Assembly: GCA_037389465.1 (NCBI GenBank)
Contig: JAZARR010000206.1
Location: 248,001 to 312,000, forward strand
Length of the DNA stretch: 64,000 nucleotides
Source: Baylisascaris procyonis
Lineage: Eukaryota > Nematoda > Chromadorea > Rhabditida > Ascarididae
Reading direction: 5' to 3'
The notes under the pieces are model-generated. The model worked only from the letters and a program-made list of their open reading frames with translations, was not told the origin of the DNA and searched no databases. Shown here in pieces: positions 1 through 13,345 of the stretch; the stretch's first letter is position 1, and every line of letters begins with the position of its first letter. Position numbers and translations under genes: made by a program.

Positions 1-369
1 GTTTAAGGATTTAGTGAGTTTAGCTTCAACTCGTGCTTATATTCCAAGGTTCACGTATTTGGTGATTACACTATACAAACATCTTATCACTATTCACTGC
101 GAATGGATGTGTGCAACACATATAAACTCTAGCCATATATTGGTTAGCCGAGCCGTATTTATGAATCAACTTTTGTTTAATCAATTTATTTCACTGAGCT
201 TAGCAAAATAGTTGGATTGAGGATGTATTTAGGTAACATAAACCGGTGGTCTTATAGAAACCATCATAACCTGGTTGTTCATCTCATAGTCTGATAATTT
301 ATTGAGAAGCACCAATAATGGGTGGTTGTTTGGCATTTTTCAGTTTATTTATTCACCGATGTTTTTCAG
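1..369. other. Left-edge non-coding sequence, probably intron
   Basis: No exon of the small membrane-protein family is visible here apart from the one starting at 370. A T-rich tract ending in cag (362-369) closes the stretch, so it is read as the intron before that terminal exon. The six-Cys exon expected upstream is not in these bases and must lie outside the window. Confidence 0.5.
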
Positions 370-462
370 ACGTGGGTGATTGTTGTACTGGCGGTAATTG
401 CGGTGATCATGCTCGCCTCATTTGTGCTTTCGGTGCTGCGATGTCTCTTCTGTCGTCGCTAA
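370..462 (+). CDS. Terminal membrane-helix exon of a small Cys-rich membrane protein (5'-truncated by window edge)
   Basis: This is a single 93-nt phase-0 exon after a tttttcag acceptor. It encodes 30 residues beginning TWVIVVLAVIAVIML and ending in the short basic tail RCLFCRR, then TAA (460-462). The body is one hydrophobic helix, with Cys and Arg just inside the membrane. It matches the last exon of the complete gene at 4430-6309 in length, phase, TWVI start and general layout (about 12 of 30 residues identical). It is therefore read as the 3' end of a tandem paralogue whose signal-peptide and Cys-rich exons lie left of the window. An alternative last exon of the same gene is less likely, because the neighbour has its own start codon downstream of this exon. 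Function unknown. Confidence 0.6.
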   Translation, partial: TWVIVVLAVIAVIMLASFVLSVLRCLFCRR

Positions 463-2639
463 ATTGGCGTCGAACTGCCCCACGATTTGTTTGCCAATCT
501 TATTGCCTAGTGGTTTTAGATTGTTGGTCTGGCTGGTCCCCACCCATCCATTCGTTCATATTTAGTTGACAGTTTCCTCTTTTGATTTCATTCACTAAGA
601 CCAAAATTGTCCATTGACCAACTTAATATTAATTAGTGAGGACGTATTAGGAATTACTGGTTTCGATTTTTCCTTGACAGACGCATCCAATTCTCGCCCT
701 ATCGAACCAAAAAAAAAAAAAATGTTTGTACGCGTTGGGGCAGTTTAGCCAAACATCGTTTGTTGCCTGTTTTATATCGATTGTTTTTTTTTCGTTTTTC
801 TATTTCGTTGATGCCCCCGTATACCGTTTAAGACGGGGTTTTAATTGCTGTTGTGGTTTCTCTATTTTATGTAAATCACTTTGTTTGTGGTTCTTCCTTC
901 TTTTGTGCTGCAATTTTTAAAAGGCAAACGGGGGAGAGAAAGAGTATGGATCAGGACAGATAAGTCTGAGAAGCTCTTTCTAATTTTTGAAGGTATTCCG
1001 ACAATCATGCATCGTCGTTTGATGCAAGCGATGTTATTCTATCGACTCTTCTTCGTTTTTAATTTCATTCCACCTGCCCTACTTTTACCTAAATATATTA
1101 TTCCAATAGACATTCCGTTACTATCAAAAACGAAATAAGACAATGCTTAAGGGGAGGCGAGAGGGGGTGAGTCGAACCACAAATGAATTTGCTTATCGTG
1201 CAGTTCAGTTTTTTATTACTCATTCTGCTCGCATTTGTTTATTCAAATTTTAATCTCATTTCTTTATATAGCTTCAATTGATTTCACAATCCGAATGTTT
1301 TAAAAATCAATTGCTTGTCTTCGATGTTTTTCTTTCATTGCGATATATTGTATAGATCATTCAATAATACTGTATATGCTGACTATTTCATATGACCGTA
1401 TTTTCTCATTTATGGAGAAATACATTTCACATTATTTTTATTAACTCCTATAACGCTTTTTTATACGTTTCCATATAGTTACTCGTTTAGTAAAAAAATT
1501 TTTTTTTTGTTTCAAATATTCGACATATCGCACTGTAACATAAAGATTCACGGGAACATAAAATATTATGGGAAAATAAAGATTTTTCTTGCAAACATAT
1601 CGAAAAGAATATTCAATACAAAGAGGAAAAGATAGAATGGAAAGCGTAGGTATACATATAGTCATAACGAAAGTGAAGGATCTTTTTTATCGCAACGTAA
1701 ATAATTATTTTAATTGCGCAAAGGAACCAAAGAAATAATTAAGCAATAGAAGAGGCGAATGGGGCATACAACGGGAGAAATGAGTCGATGTAGACATAAC
1801 ATTAAAAAGTCAGTCAGATTATAGACCAGCATTAAAAATCAATTAAAATCTTGATACGAAAAGGGGATTGATACGATAAGTCAACGTTTAGACCATAGGT
1901 ATATAAAAATAAGAACGAAGTAAGTGCCTAATGGAGAAATTCAGCAAACGTGAGAGAATAAGAAGTTCAGTAAAGGTGGGAGGGCAGTGTTTAGCAAATG
2001 ATAGATTAGCGTTCATGTTTGACTCGAAGTGTGTAATTGAAAATGCAATGAGTTGAATTATATAAGAAATGTGAATATGTTAGCAAATTAATTAGCACAA
2101 AACTTATAAAACTTTTATGCAAATTAGAATATAAGGAGGTGCTCGTTAATATGAAAGAAATAAGATATAATAAATGAATTAATGCATATTGTTGAGTAAA
2201 AACTGATTCGGCTTGAATATAACGCATATAATCCTCTGAAAATATGCTTTATCAACGCAAAAGCTATGGGCATTTTTTATTGTCGCATTGATCAATTGCG
2301 GTAACATACAGATTGGTGCACTATAGTTTTTTTTTATAGTTTCATAAATTAGACGTTGTATAATTTCATTTATGAAACTCAAGTCTCTTTCTCTCAATTT
2401 CCGTTTTATTTATAATACTTCCATAGAAATAGAGAGATTGCTATTGAATTGTATTGCAACAGCCATCTTCCGTTAGCAAAATAAGAATCTAAAAAAAAAA
2501 TGATAGTCATTTAAATTTCATTTCAATAAATAATTAAAGGAAATCAATGCCTTTTGCAATCGAAATAAGCGAGTTGTGAAGTAATTAACGGAAATCGAAA
2601 ATTTCAAATTAAACAAAACGAGAAATGAATAGCTGTCGG
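463..2639. other. Intergenic, AT-rich, no supported gene
   Basis: Only short ORFs with AT-driven composition and no convincing acceptor or donor pairs are visible on either strand. The first part is probably 3' UTR and flank of the exon ending at 462. I see no clear AATAAA close to that stop. Confidence 0.5.
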
Positions 2640-3480
2640 GAATAGTCCATTTGAATAGCATCCGAGCTGAAAATGATGCACTCATGTGGTTCAATCATTT
2701 AAACATTAGCACGCCATAGATAGGGGGCTTGGACTTAGCAACAATGTTAGATCACTTTCATCTGGTCGGGCATGCTCGCACGAAATTTTGAGCGAACTCT
2801 CAACAAAGTAACGTATTCGAGCGCCATAGGGAAATCATTAATCCATAGTTGAAAACTTCGAAAAATCGATCGGACTTTTACACCAAGGGTCATCTATAAG
2901 GCAGAAAAACTAGCGGCACTTCTTAAGGCCATCTCATACAGTTTGTAAGAATATAGATGAACGGTATTTGCCGACACCCGTCAAATGATCATTAATAAGC
3001 TCACAAAGTTCTGCTTTGAAATTTCATTGTTCTTATAAAATTCTGCAGTCGGCTATAGATTAAGCGGGAATATTGCACCATGCAAAGTCAAAAAAGGTCA
3101 AGAGCATACAAGCAAATCAAACTACTGCTCAGCATATGTCGTGAGGTTAGCCTGAGGCAAAATCGGGGGGATATAGAAGGGGTTGATGTGCTCAATTATT
3201 CATTTCACCTTCTAGAGTGGTCTCAGGGTTGAGTGGGCCTACGGGTGGCCGTAGGAACGCCTCAGGAGATCGGCGGCAGCGGGATGCTCGACCGCGAAAT
3301 TCGTGCCGACAATTGAAGCTATCCTAGTATCCCATCTTGTTTATCATCTTACTGTATAAGCGTGATAAACTGCTCATCCCTTACACCTCTGTTGACTTGC
3401 AAGTAACTCGACCGCAGCTCACCGAGAATGCAGATCGTCAAGCAGACCTCGACGATTAGACGAGCTAAGGGGAGCTGACC
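2640..3480 (+). pseudogene. Higher-GC block with RNase H-like remnant of a decayed retroelement
   Basis: This stretch is visibly richer in G+C than its surroundings and has no intact ORF. In one plus frame around 2883-3006 it reads YKAEKLAALLKAISYSL, two stop codons a few residues apart, then TVFADTRQMIINKL. That is the pattern of a retroelement RNase H: a Glu in an AEl.All.A helix, followed by a strand with a D-[ST] motif and a helix. The stops and the absence of other readable pol domains point to an old, broken copy. The assignment rests on a short motif only and could be chance. Confidence 0.25.
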
Positions 3481-4429
3481 TTTACTAAGAGATATTATGT
3501 CAATTTTTCACACATCGGTAGCATAAATTAATCCAAAATCCGACTTAAGCTCTTCTTATGGGAAAAAAAATTTCCACTGAGCAATGCTGAAAATTGATAC
3601 GTTGTGTGGTGATCTTATACGGACAATAACAAGTAAACACCAACTACTTATTCATTCATCAATATAACAACATAAGATGAATAGAGAACATTTTAAATAG
3701 GACGATAATAGATCATCGTTGATTAGACATGTCAATTTGCGAAATAAAAAATAAAGCAATAATTTATTGCAGTAATAAGAAATATATCGTCGCATCACAA
3801 CTCTAAAAGTTTAACATTAGATGTTTGAAGCTTTTAGGAAATCATATGGCTACAATCTTAAGTATGCACTCGGCGCTCAAATGTTGTCGAAAATCTTGCA
3901 GATGAAAATCTTTTAGAAGATAGGCAAGGCTTAGTAGATATTTTGGAAGTTTTATGTAAAAGTTTACGAAGAAAAAATGTTTTGTTCAAATTGTATCGTT
4001 GCTGAAAGAATGAAATGTGCAAGCATATTTAAATTTCTTATAAAATTTTGCATAAAGTATCCATATGTTGAAATTGCATTTCAGTGATCTTTTAAAAGTA
4101 AATTCCATTCATTGTGCTTCTTCGAAAGAGGAGTAAGGTCAGTTTGTGATCTATGTTTAAGGTGATAGATACTGCGCTTTCATGCATAAAGTTTGATCTA
4201 TTGATGCATAAATTATTTGATTAGATGGTTCAGAAGTTAGTAGGTAAGGGAGAAGGATTGACGTCTTGGATGATGTAAGGGTTCTGAATGTGATTTCATT
4301 CGTATTTGAAATTATACCGCTCTAATGAGTGACAAAATTGATTACTGCCACCGTTCGCCCAAAAAAAATTTTTTTCTATTTCAGTTTTTCGTGGACACTT
4401 CACTATTTCTAGCATTAGAAAAGGGCGAG

Positions 4430-6309
4430 ATGATAGATGCGGTAGTGCTCTTCATCATATTCGCTAGTATCACCGATGAAGTGATTTCCATAAAGGTAAT
4501 TCCTCCTTTATTCTCATCTTTTTTTTTTGTTGTAAGGTTTGCGTTATAACAGAATATAGACGATTAAAGCTTATTTTAACGAATATTCAGGATTCTCATT
4601 ACTGCAATCCGTCACGAGTCAATATCCTGAGACTGTAGACGCAACGAGATTTTTGGTTCGCTTTAGAGTTTTATGTTTGGAATAAAGTTACGATTAAGGA
4701 AACATGGACATTTCCCTAGATTGCCTCATATTATGAGTAATAAAAGCGTCTTAAAAATAATTAAAGGAAAGTAAAAGGCCATTCACCATCGACGGCAAAT
4801 CGATCACCATCACCTGTTTCGTTGACTATGACAAATCATACTATTACTATTATACATTTGACTACTCTAATCCATTAAATATCCTCGTCACTCAATGCGT
4901 TCTCAAGAATGGTGTAATACCGATTTAATTTGCTAAGAACCTAGCAGCCGATAATTTATTAATAATATTGTTGCATATGTTTATTCATTATTAAACCAAC
5001 CATAAGCATTTAGGAAATGTTATTTTTTCGATGCAATTCCCTAATATTTGGGTATTTTGAAGGAAGGCAATCAATGGTGCCCTGCAAAGGCTATTCGAAC
5101 TACTGAATGCCCAGCATCGAATATTTTATATTTTTTCGAATGCTGTGGAGTAATCAACACGGAATGTTGCTTCCATCTGCAGGTAAATTATCTAGTTAAA
5201 GGGGGAATTTTTTCTTTTGCGTTGGGAGAGAATAACTGACCTTTGACCTTTTTAAAATAAATACATTTTTAAATCAGATACTTGACCGCGGATTAACAGA
5301 GTTAGGATCGCTATCAAAATTATAGTTAAAGTGTTAACCACAAAGCGTTTCTATGACTTCTTAGAGGCACTTAAGGCATTATACAAAGCAATCACTTGAA
5401 TACGTGAATAGATCTTTTTACTGATGGATTACTTTTACTCATTTGCTTTATAGTTCATATCGTTACCTTTCGCAAGAGAGAAATTTAAGTTTATTTTTAA
5501 CTTCTCAACAGAATCATTAATTAAAGGTTTAGAGTTGAACAAGTAAATGATTGTTAATTTTTAAGCAGTAGATGTGTTTGCACGCAACAATGTTTAGATG
5601 ACTAGCAAGGTATTGATGGTCCAGCCAATTAAAGCGACATTTCGGAGAAAAAACCTGAAAATTTTTGAAAAAAAAAATTTCAACTTCAGCAGTTTTCTCT
5701 TCGAGACAAATTCACACTTGGGAAATGTGAAAATTATATTATAAATAATTTGATAAATTTTTTATAATACTTCAGAGGGGACCTTTATTCCCAGATTGGA
5801 AATTTTCGATATTTCCCCACCATGGTTTGTAAATTTTGGTGCACACACGTCGAATTTTACACATCGAGATATAAGAATTGTAAGATTCTTGCTGCTTTTT
5901 CATTGCGCTGAAATCATAAATATAAGGTGGAAGATGTTCAGTTGGTTAGTCAATACAGTTTTGCCCCTCAGTCCAAAAATTGCATCAATTCAAAAGGACG
6001 TTTATTATCTCATAAACCTTTTCTCTCTTGGAAAGGAAAAAAATTACCAGTCGCCTCTTCCCCTCTTCTCCCTTACCCCTCCCTGATTGTCGCATCTTCA
6101 CAATATTTCACTTGTTCACAAATACAGTGAAAAAATCTGCAATGCGTTTCCAAAAAAAAATGTGCATATCCTTGAAATATTGAAATAACTTTCCTTCTAA
6201 AAAATTTTTTTTGCAGACATGGGTGATTATCACATTGGCTGTACTCGCCGTTCTTGCGGTCGTCTCCATCGCCGTAGTGTTGATGCGATTTATTTGTTGC
6301 CAATCATAA
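4430..6309 (+). CDS. Small secreted-then-anchored Cys-rich membrane protein, three exons, 92 aa
   Basis: The model joins exons 4430-4495, 5063-5182 and 6217-6309. Exon 1 starts at ATG and encodes a 22-residue hydrophobic leader (MIDAVVLFIIFASITDEVIS plus IK). Exon 2 encodes 40 residues with six cysteines in a C, C, CC, CC arrangement: NQWCPAK, TTECPAS, FFECCGV, NTECCFHLQ. Exon 3 encodes TWVIITLAVLAVLAVV, one membrane helix, and the short tail RFICCQS before TAA. All junctions are phase 0 and have GT donors. The exon 2 acceptor (ttttgaag) is the weakest; exon 3 has tttttgcag. Topology should be type I, with the Cys module outside. Paired CC motifs before a single helix recall Shisa-like or nematode CX-type modules, but I do not recognise the family. 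The paralogue at 370-462 suggests a tandem cluster. Confidence 0.65.
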
Positions 6310-7004
6310 AGTGAAATCGCTTCCCAATCGATCTACCCAATCGATCATCGCTTCTGATCTCGAAATTCTCCTCTGAATTAACTTCTTTTCTTTGTTGTGT
6401 CCAAAAAAAAAAAAAAATCCTCCAACACCTTCTCCTTCTTCCTCCTTCTTTAATTGCCTATTGGATCATTGACATGAGTTTTTTGTATTATGTACTATCA
6501 AAATTTGTGTTTTTTTAGTGTCAGTAGGGGCACCTTTCCATGTATTAAGAAATTCATAGCAGCATCACTTAGTGTCTTCTTCCATAGTTCCCTAATTGCA
6601 CTGCTTTTACAGCTAGTTTTTGGTGCTGTTACAGCCTGAGGCTTGAGTATTTATGACAGTTATCCTTGTCTGAGTGCTGCTGAGCAAACTCTAAGTGTTG
6701 ATAGAGGCGTGCTTTCCCGTTTTCGAAGAAGAGAATTCAGAAAGACTGCGGCTTGACAGTCTGGCTCACAGTGCTATTACCGATGTCCCACCCGTCCACA
6801 TAAACTCGCATTTACTTCATATTGCCTGCAATACGCGATTCTGGCTTCATGCTGAAGTCGATAGCTCCATCTTTCAACCTCCATACTCTCCATCCCCATC
6901 CATTCCTCCACCGCCTTATCCCCATTCGTTTAGCACCTTATCCCTTCTGACGTATTCGGCGGTCAACATTGTTCGTCGCGCAGAATGTTTAGCTTTTAAT
7001 AAGC

Positions 7005-7010
7005 AATAAA
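7005..7010 (+). terminator. Candidate AATAAA polyadenylation signal
   Basis: This is a canonical AATAAA in the GC-poor sequence about 700 nt after the stop codon at 6309. It is the first good hexamer downstream of that gene on this strand. The long distance leaves the assignment uncertain. Confidence 0.3.
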
Positions 7011-10000
7011 GTCAATGTAAAGAGACAATATACGTGCTAATTAACATTCTCGTCATTTCGAAAAGTGCGTTTTTTGCCCATACCGATGAATACGGGTAAA
7101 ATGGATTTTAAGATTTCTGCGAAAATCATCAATCATTACCTCAGGGTAATCGACATTCAGTAAAGAATATACCATTTTTTACAAAAAAAAAATGAAATTA
7201 ATTGTCAAGTGGGCAAGTAATACCAACTGAAGGAATTTGTAATACGAATACGAAAGACTGGGTATAGTCCAAAGGTTATAGATCACCTGATGAGATGTTC
7301 GGAACGTGTCAACTTAAAAATCTACCTGGAAAAAATGTAGTCGCAACACTTTTCTCGTCAACATCAACCAAATTCGTCAACTCTTAAAGACTTCAAAAAT
7401 TATGATGCCTATTTTTGTTGAAGAAATGTTCGCTAATAAGCAGCATTATTTTGTATGTCATCTCTCAAGAACACACTTTTGCAAGAAGTTTATTCGAACT
7501 TTTACATACTATCAACCGACATCAATCAAAATACTTCAATACAAATGTACAAATGTAACATGTCGATGTGATCCGTACAGCGAATAAATCAGCTATTGGT
7601 TATACGATGAAGCGGAAGAAGGTTTCAAATTGAATCGTAATATCGGTATTTTTAAATATTAATGGTTGCGTCTCGAAATTCAAAAACTTGAGAAACTTTA
7701 TGCACCACTTCAAAATGGGTCAATCTCCTCCTTACAAAATCTTCGTTTTCTTAACTCATCTTTTCCGTATATATTCGAACACTCTGCACCTTTCGAATAT
7801 GATTATTGCAACCTTTCGATTCCATTATTTCAAAGATTAGAAACTTGAAACTTCCTATGATAACATGAATAGCATTATTCTCTCATCCGAGATGGAATGT
7901 TGTGTGTTTTTCCGCAATGAATGAGTCGATCAATCGCAAAGAGGTTGCATTCCATTTGTTCATTAAAAGATTTCATCGTACTTCCTTTATAAAGATCATA
8001 CGCCACGGCAATATATAATTGTGACTATTATGTTTTATTTAACTTAAAAAAAAGTGTCGAAATGGACGTTTACAGTTTTTTCCAAAAGCAATTGTTTGCG
8101 GAAAGTTCAACCTGTCTCAAATCGATTGGAGGTGTATTTCTGTAACCATATCAACCGTCTCTTATAACCTACATAGTATCATCTATAAATATCTCCAATT
8201 ATGGACTAATAAGTTTCATCGCATCTGATTGTGAGTTGATGAAAATTAATGCGAAAAAACTATATAAACTTCTTGTTGTAAAAAAAGGAAGCTAAGTATA
8301 AATTAGTATGGTTCCACAAGGGACGAACCTGTACTCATGTAGGATTCCACCACATAAAAAAAAAAAATGGTTCGTGAAAGTAGACGCAAAAAACCAGAAA
8401 GATGTCGTGTATGTTGATCAACCGCCTATATGGCGTTTGATATTGTCTAATATATTAAGCTCAATAGGAAATTGGAGAGTTATAGTATTATTCGTCGCAG
8501 TAGATAACTTCATTTTTATAGGGTATAATTTTCGTGTTCACATTATTTGCCCTGCCTTGTCTATATTGAAAAATCATTTTCTAGACATTGGCTTGTTTCT
8601 ATTTCTTTTATATTGTTCTTGGTTCTTTTGTATTTCTTGTCAACCTACATGGTATAATAGATGGACGATCAAATATATTTAAGCTCTTTATTGACGATCT
8701 TTTGGTGGTTGATTGATACCATCTTTTTATCGAAAACTTTATCGAGCCATCACTGATCCATAAATCGATCGTTATGAATTCCAGCGTGATTTTGTGCGAT
8801 TTTACGAGTAGTCGAAAGCTTGAGAGTTAGTTGTGGTTACTCGGGAATGCCACATATCAGGCGTCAGATCGTGTTTTGATAGCGTTTTAAATCCTGATAG
8901 GAATCTTCTTTCGTATTAATGACGAGATATGTGTGGTTTGAAAGTTTTTATTCAATCTGACATATAATTGATGCCTCATTTCCTCTATATTTTCAAAAAA
9001 AAAAAGTGTTCAAATTTGTGAACTGTATCTCGCGCAATGTTTGTCAAGAGATCAGAGATCAGCACTGAAATACGTTCGCAAAAATTTTTTTCGTTTCGTC
9101 CTTGACGAGTGTGTGCTTGCCTAATCAACATTCTTGAAATTTGACCGATTTGTAGTTGAACGTAGGCAAAATATTTTCGCAAAAGATATGCCTCAAGTAC
9201 CTTGTGAAAAACTTCCCAGAGTCATTCATTACCTGAACATTAAACTCATTGAAAAACTCTTCATAACAAAAAAAAAAAAATGAATATATGCAAATAAATT
9301 TCAATTTAATCTTTTCCTTTCATATCGTTTATGAATTTTTCCATAAATTTCGTATATTATTCTTGACTGAACTTTCTAAAAAAAAAAAGAAAAAAAATAC
9401 TCGATTAGTTAACGATGACAATATTCGCCTTAATTCAAAGTTGTTAGGTTTTTTTTTTTGCTACACTAGAGCATAGTTTCGTCTAGTATTTTTTTTTCGC
9501 TTTTCATATACTCAATAACCTGAAATTATTTTCGGCCACTAAAAAATTTCTTATTTTCTACATGTCGACTTTGATCTCATATCAACCATTGAGTTTAATT
9601 TCTCTTACCATTTTGCATTTTCTTTTTCGTTCTCTTAATTTTTTTCTTAATTTAGGTTATTTGTTGATGTATACTCTTTGTTGTCATTATTTGGCTTCTA
9701 TTCGATCATTCAACTTTTCGATGCTCTCCTTTCTTATATTCCATTCGATTCTTTCGTTACGCTTTCAATTCCTCTTTATTAGAAATAAAGATTTATTTTA
9801 TTTATGTCATAATGCTCGATCATTAAAGGTGCACGATCAGTCGAATAAAATAATAAATATCGCTTTTTAAAGTTAATATATGCCTTTGTCACATCCTGTT
9901 AGATAGGAATACTACATGAGGAAACTGTTCCTCTAATTTTTGGCCGATTTCATTCGTCAACAAATCTTGGCGTTTTTTTTTGTTTGATTAGAAGGAAATG

Positions 10001-13000
10001 TCACTTAAAGGTAAGTTTGAAAATAAAAATTATGAGACCTCGTAGTAATGGATCTGCTCGCGAGATCGTTTAGAAAGCCGACAGCTGATTTCAGCCTCTA
10101 AAGTGAAAAATTTTTCTCTTTTTACTCTTTTTTTAAATATTTATTTATATGAACTGTGGCAGTATATTGTGGGGTTACGATTTGGAATAGTTAAAGCATT
10201 CAATGGCCTATTGGTCACCACTGATATTGCATTGCAAAACGATGAAGAGATCGTGTAACGATTTATTTACTTGGTATAATAATATCTCTTCGCACCTTAT
10301 TAGGCAATTGTCTGCTATGCAATAATCAACTTTACCACGTTCTATTACAATTTCCAATGAATGAAGTCTCCCATATGTGTCTTACACCACTTAATGCTAA
10401 ATGTTGCGCAACTGCTGCATTGTCGTCGGTCGTTTATCGGCTGCCCTTAGGCAGAATTGCGTGATTTTTGCGTTAGATTCGAGATTGCGTAATTTCACGA
10501 TTCGTATGAGTTAAAGAAAAACTCTGACAAAATCGATTTCATATTTAGATTTCTCAATTATCTTTTTTCAGACATTTTTTATATATACCTATAGGCTGAT
10601 ATAAAAACATTTGATCTACAATTTAATTTTTTAAAGACCTCAGATTTGATTATGTAAATACCCGTCGTTCAGTAAAACGCATACATTCGCCAGATAACTG
10701 AATGAATGTGTCCAATCGAATGGATTCTAATGAAAAACGGTGTTTTCCGGTTGATTTACCGATCCCTGTAGGTAAAAAAAAAAGGTATGGCAATTATTTA
10801 CAACTCGACACTTTCGCATTAGATGATTAGGAAGATAAATTTTTGAGTAGAAATGTTCACCTCGCGTTGTCGTTTAATTTCGAATAGTACACTCTGCGAC
10901 TGTATTTTTTTTTCGTTGAAAAAAAAACACCGTTGTTTAACTTTAACTAGTTTTGATAGCCACAAAAATTTCATGAAAATAGTAAGCAATGAAGTTTTTT
11001 TTTCGATTTTTATTTGCGATGAAAGGTTAATTGAAAAGGTACGTGAAAGCGTTGGCATGGATGTATCGCTTTACATATCGCTTATCTGCTCCAACATTTT
11101 CATAATTTGCCAGCAGGTAGTGAAAATATTTCCAATCTATAAATAAATTGTCTAATAAGACGTGAAATTGAAACCTATATTAGCCAAATAATAACAAAAG
11201 AAAATGCATTTCTATCAAGACCCCAGAAGATGCCATCCTCTCCTTCCCTTTCCTTTCAATTATCTTTTCGCTTTTTCGGTCTTGAAAAAAATGCCCTTTC
11301 CTGGGAAAGAAGCCTTATATGCACGTGATGTAGGATTGATTTCGAATTTCAAGAGAGTCGAAAGCAAGAAGCAACAAGAGAAACAATGTTTGACCAATAT
11401 TAGGGAAGCAAATAATTAGCATAAACTAACGCTGCCAATTCGCAATGATTTTCTTAAATTATTGTGGTTTATATTATTGCATCCTCTAAAATTGCTAAAG
11501 CTATAATATTACGTAATGCTTTATCATTTGGAATTTTCTGAAAATATTATCTTATACTATTAGCAAACAAAAAATTTCACAAATTATACAATATTATTTT
11601 CAAATCTCAAGTCTAAATTTTCGTAAGTTTTATTAACTTACTTTACTGCGAGAAAAACTTCTTAGCCGATGCTATATTATATCCTATTATCTGTAAAAAT
11701 TCATAAATTTTACTCTTCTTCAGAGCGATAGTATATGGGTAAAGCTATGATGAATTATATCGAACTCTCTCTTGCCAGAGCTCTGGATCTCTCCCACAGC
11801 CTAGGATTCGTTGTTGTTTTCAGTTTTTATAATTTTCGCGGCAAAGTAACCCCCACGAGTACCCCTCCTTCTGCATTTCTATTTCACATCACTGTAACTT
11901 AATTCAAAAATAATGCAACATTCTCACGTCATCTCTAAATCGGAACTTGTTCATTAACAACCAGTTTTTTTTTCAAGTTCCATTGAATCTACACTAAATC
12001 AATGCACGTCAATGTGTCTAGCACAGACTCACTTATTGAACTTCAGTACGCATATCCGCATGTCTATAGAACGGTCTTAGCTAACGAACCATAAAAATCA
12101 AGGGGATGAAATTTGATTAGAATAAATCGACGTATAATCTACAGATATTTCATATCCCAAAATTCAGTGCAATTAGAGCTATATTTCCCATGAGTTGGTG
12201 AAAATAAAAGTGTATCATAGACTTGCTAGTTAGATTTATTTCTTGGCCCATTCTGTATGACCTAAATGATTCTTTTTAGTACTGGAGTTTTGTAGAATTA
12301 ATTAGTTGAGCGTCTAGGAACGCATTACGAAGTATTTCATTTCCGCTTGTATATATTTAGATAGTAAAGTGATCAAATTGACCAAATAGTGTTAATCAAT
12401 GTCTTTATCACCTTTTTTTTCGCATATATAAAGTCAATTCAACTTATTGATTTATCTCTGTTACTGAATTTACATTTTCATTGGCACAATCTAAGATATC
12501 CATTTTTTTTTCAATATAAAACATTCATTCTAATGGATATATAAAAATTTTCAGTGGTAATTTAACAAAAAAAAAAAAAAAAAAATCGCCCAATATGACC
12601 TTGAAAGATTGATTGTGCATTTATCGACTATATTTAGTGGTGTGAACAAATAAGACGTTATTATATCATTTGTAACGTAACAAAATTTCATCATTCACAT
12701 CAATCGCATGATGCAACTCAATGGTAATGGAATATTGTTGTAGTCAATTGTACTATTAAATTCACATAAATTAATGTTTGATAAACGAAAATGTGCACTA
12801 TTTGCAAAATGCTAAAAAGTGCATCTCATTTATTGTTTACTTCAACAATTTATTCCTTTTTTTTTTGCATTTATAAAGTCGGTTTTTTTTTCGAAAGAAT
12901 GTCGCAAAATTCGTTTATTTTTTTTTTAAATGCTTAGAAATTAAAAATATTACTTAGTTGCTTTAATTCATGAATTTCAGCATTTCAAATCTGTTGGTTA

Positions 13001-13284
13001 GTATTCCGACATAGTTTATAGGCACAATTTGATGCACATATTTTTTGTATACTGTTTTAGAGCCAATTCCAATTCGAAAAATCCCGCTCGTCATGAACAC
13101 ATCATAAAGCCTATGCCGACGATCTATAGGCATTGCCTCTCTCGCTCTTTTTGCATAAACCCTGAGGTGACGCATTACCCTATGAGGGTAATAATCTGCC
13201 TTAATACCCACAATGGGAGACGGAATGCGCTATTTGAATTTGAAATCCAAATCTGAATCGATTTTAATACTTGTGTGGGAAAGG

Positions 13285-13345
13285 TATTTATGTATATCCT
13301 TACGGACAAGATTTGTATTTATGTATGTCCTTACGGACAAGATTT
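13285..13345. repeat. Two-copy 31-bp tandem duplication
   Basis: A unit containing tccttacggacaagattt occurs twice back to back, at 13285 and 13316, with one internal difference. It lies in non-coding sequence. Confidence 0.8.

Noticed and set aside
8308..8682. 124-codon ATG frame with hydrophobic segments (plus)
   Set aside because: No recognisable motif, Phe/Ile/Leu-heavy composition expected from T-rich DNA, no poly(A) signal or splice partners. Frames this long also occur inside introns here.
12963..13211. Minus-strand frame with Arg/His-rich sequence (HRVMRHLRVYAKRARE)
   Set aside because: It looks somewhat protein-like but lacks an ATG start, splice support or a recognisable domain. 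An overlapping plus frame of similar length reduces its weight.
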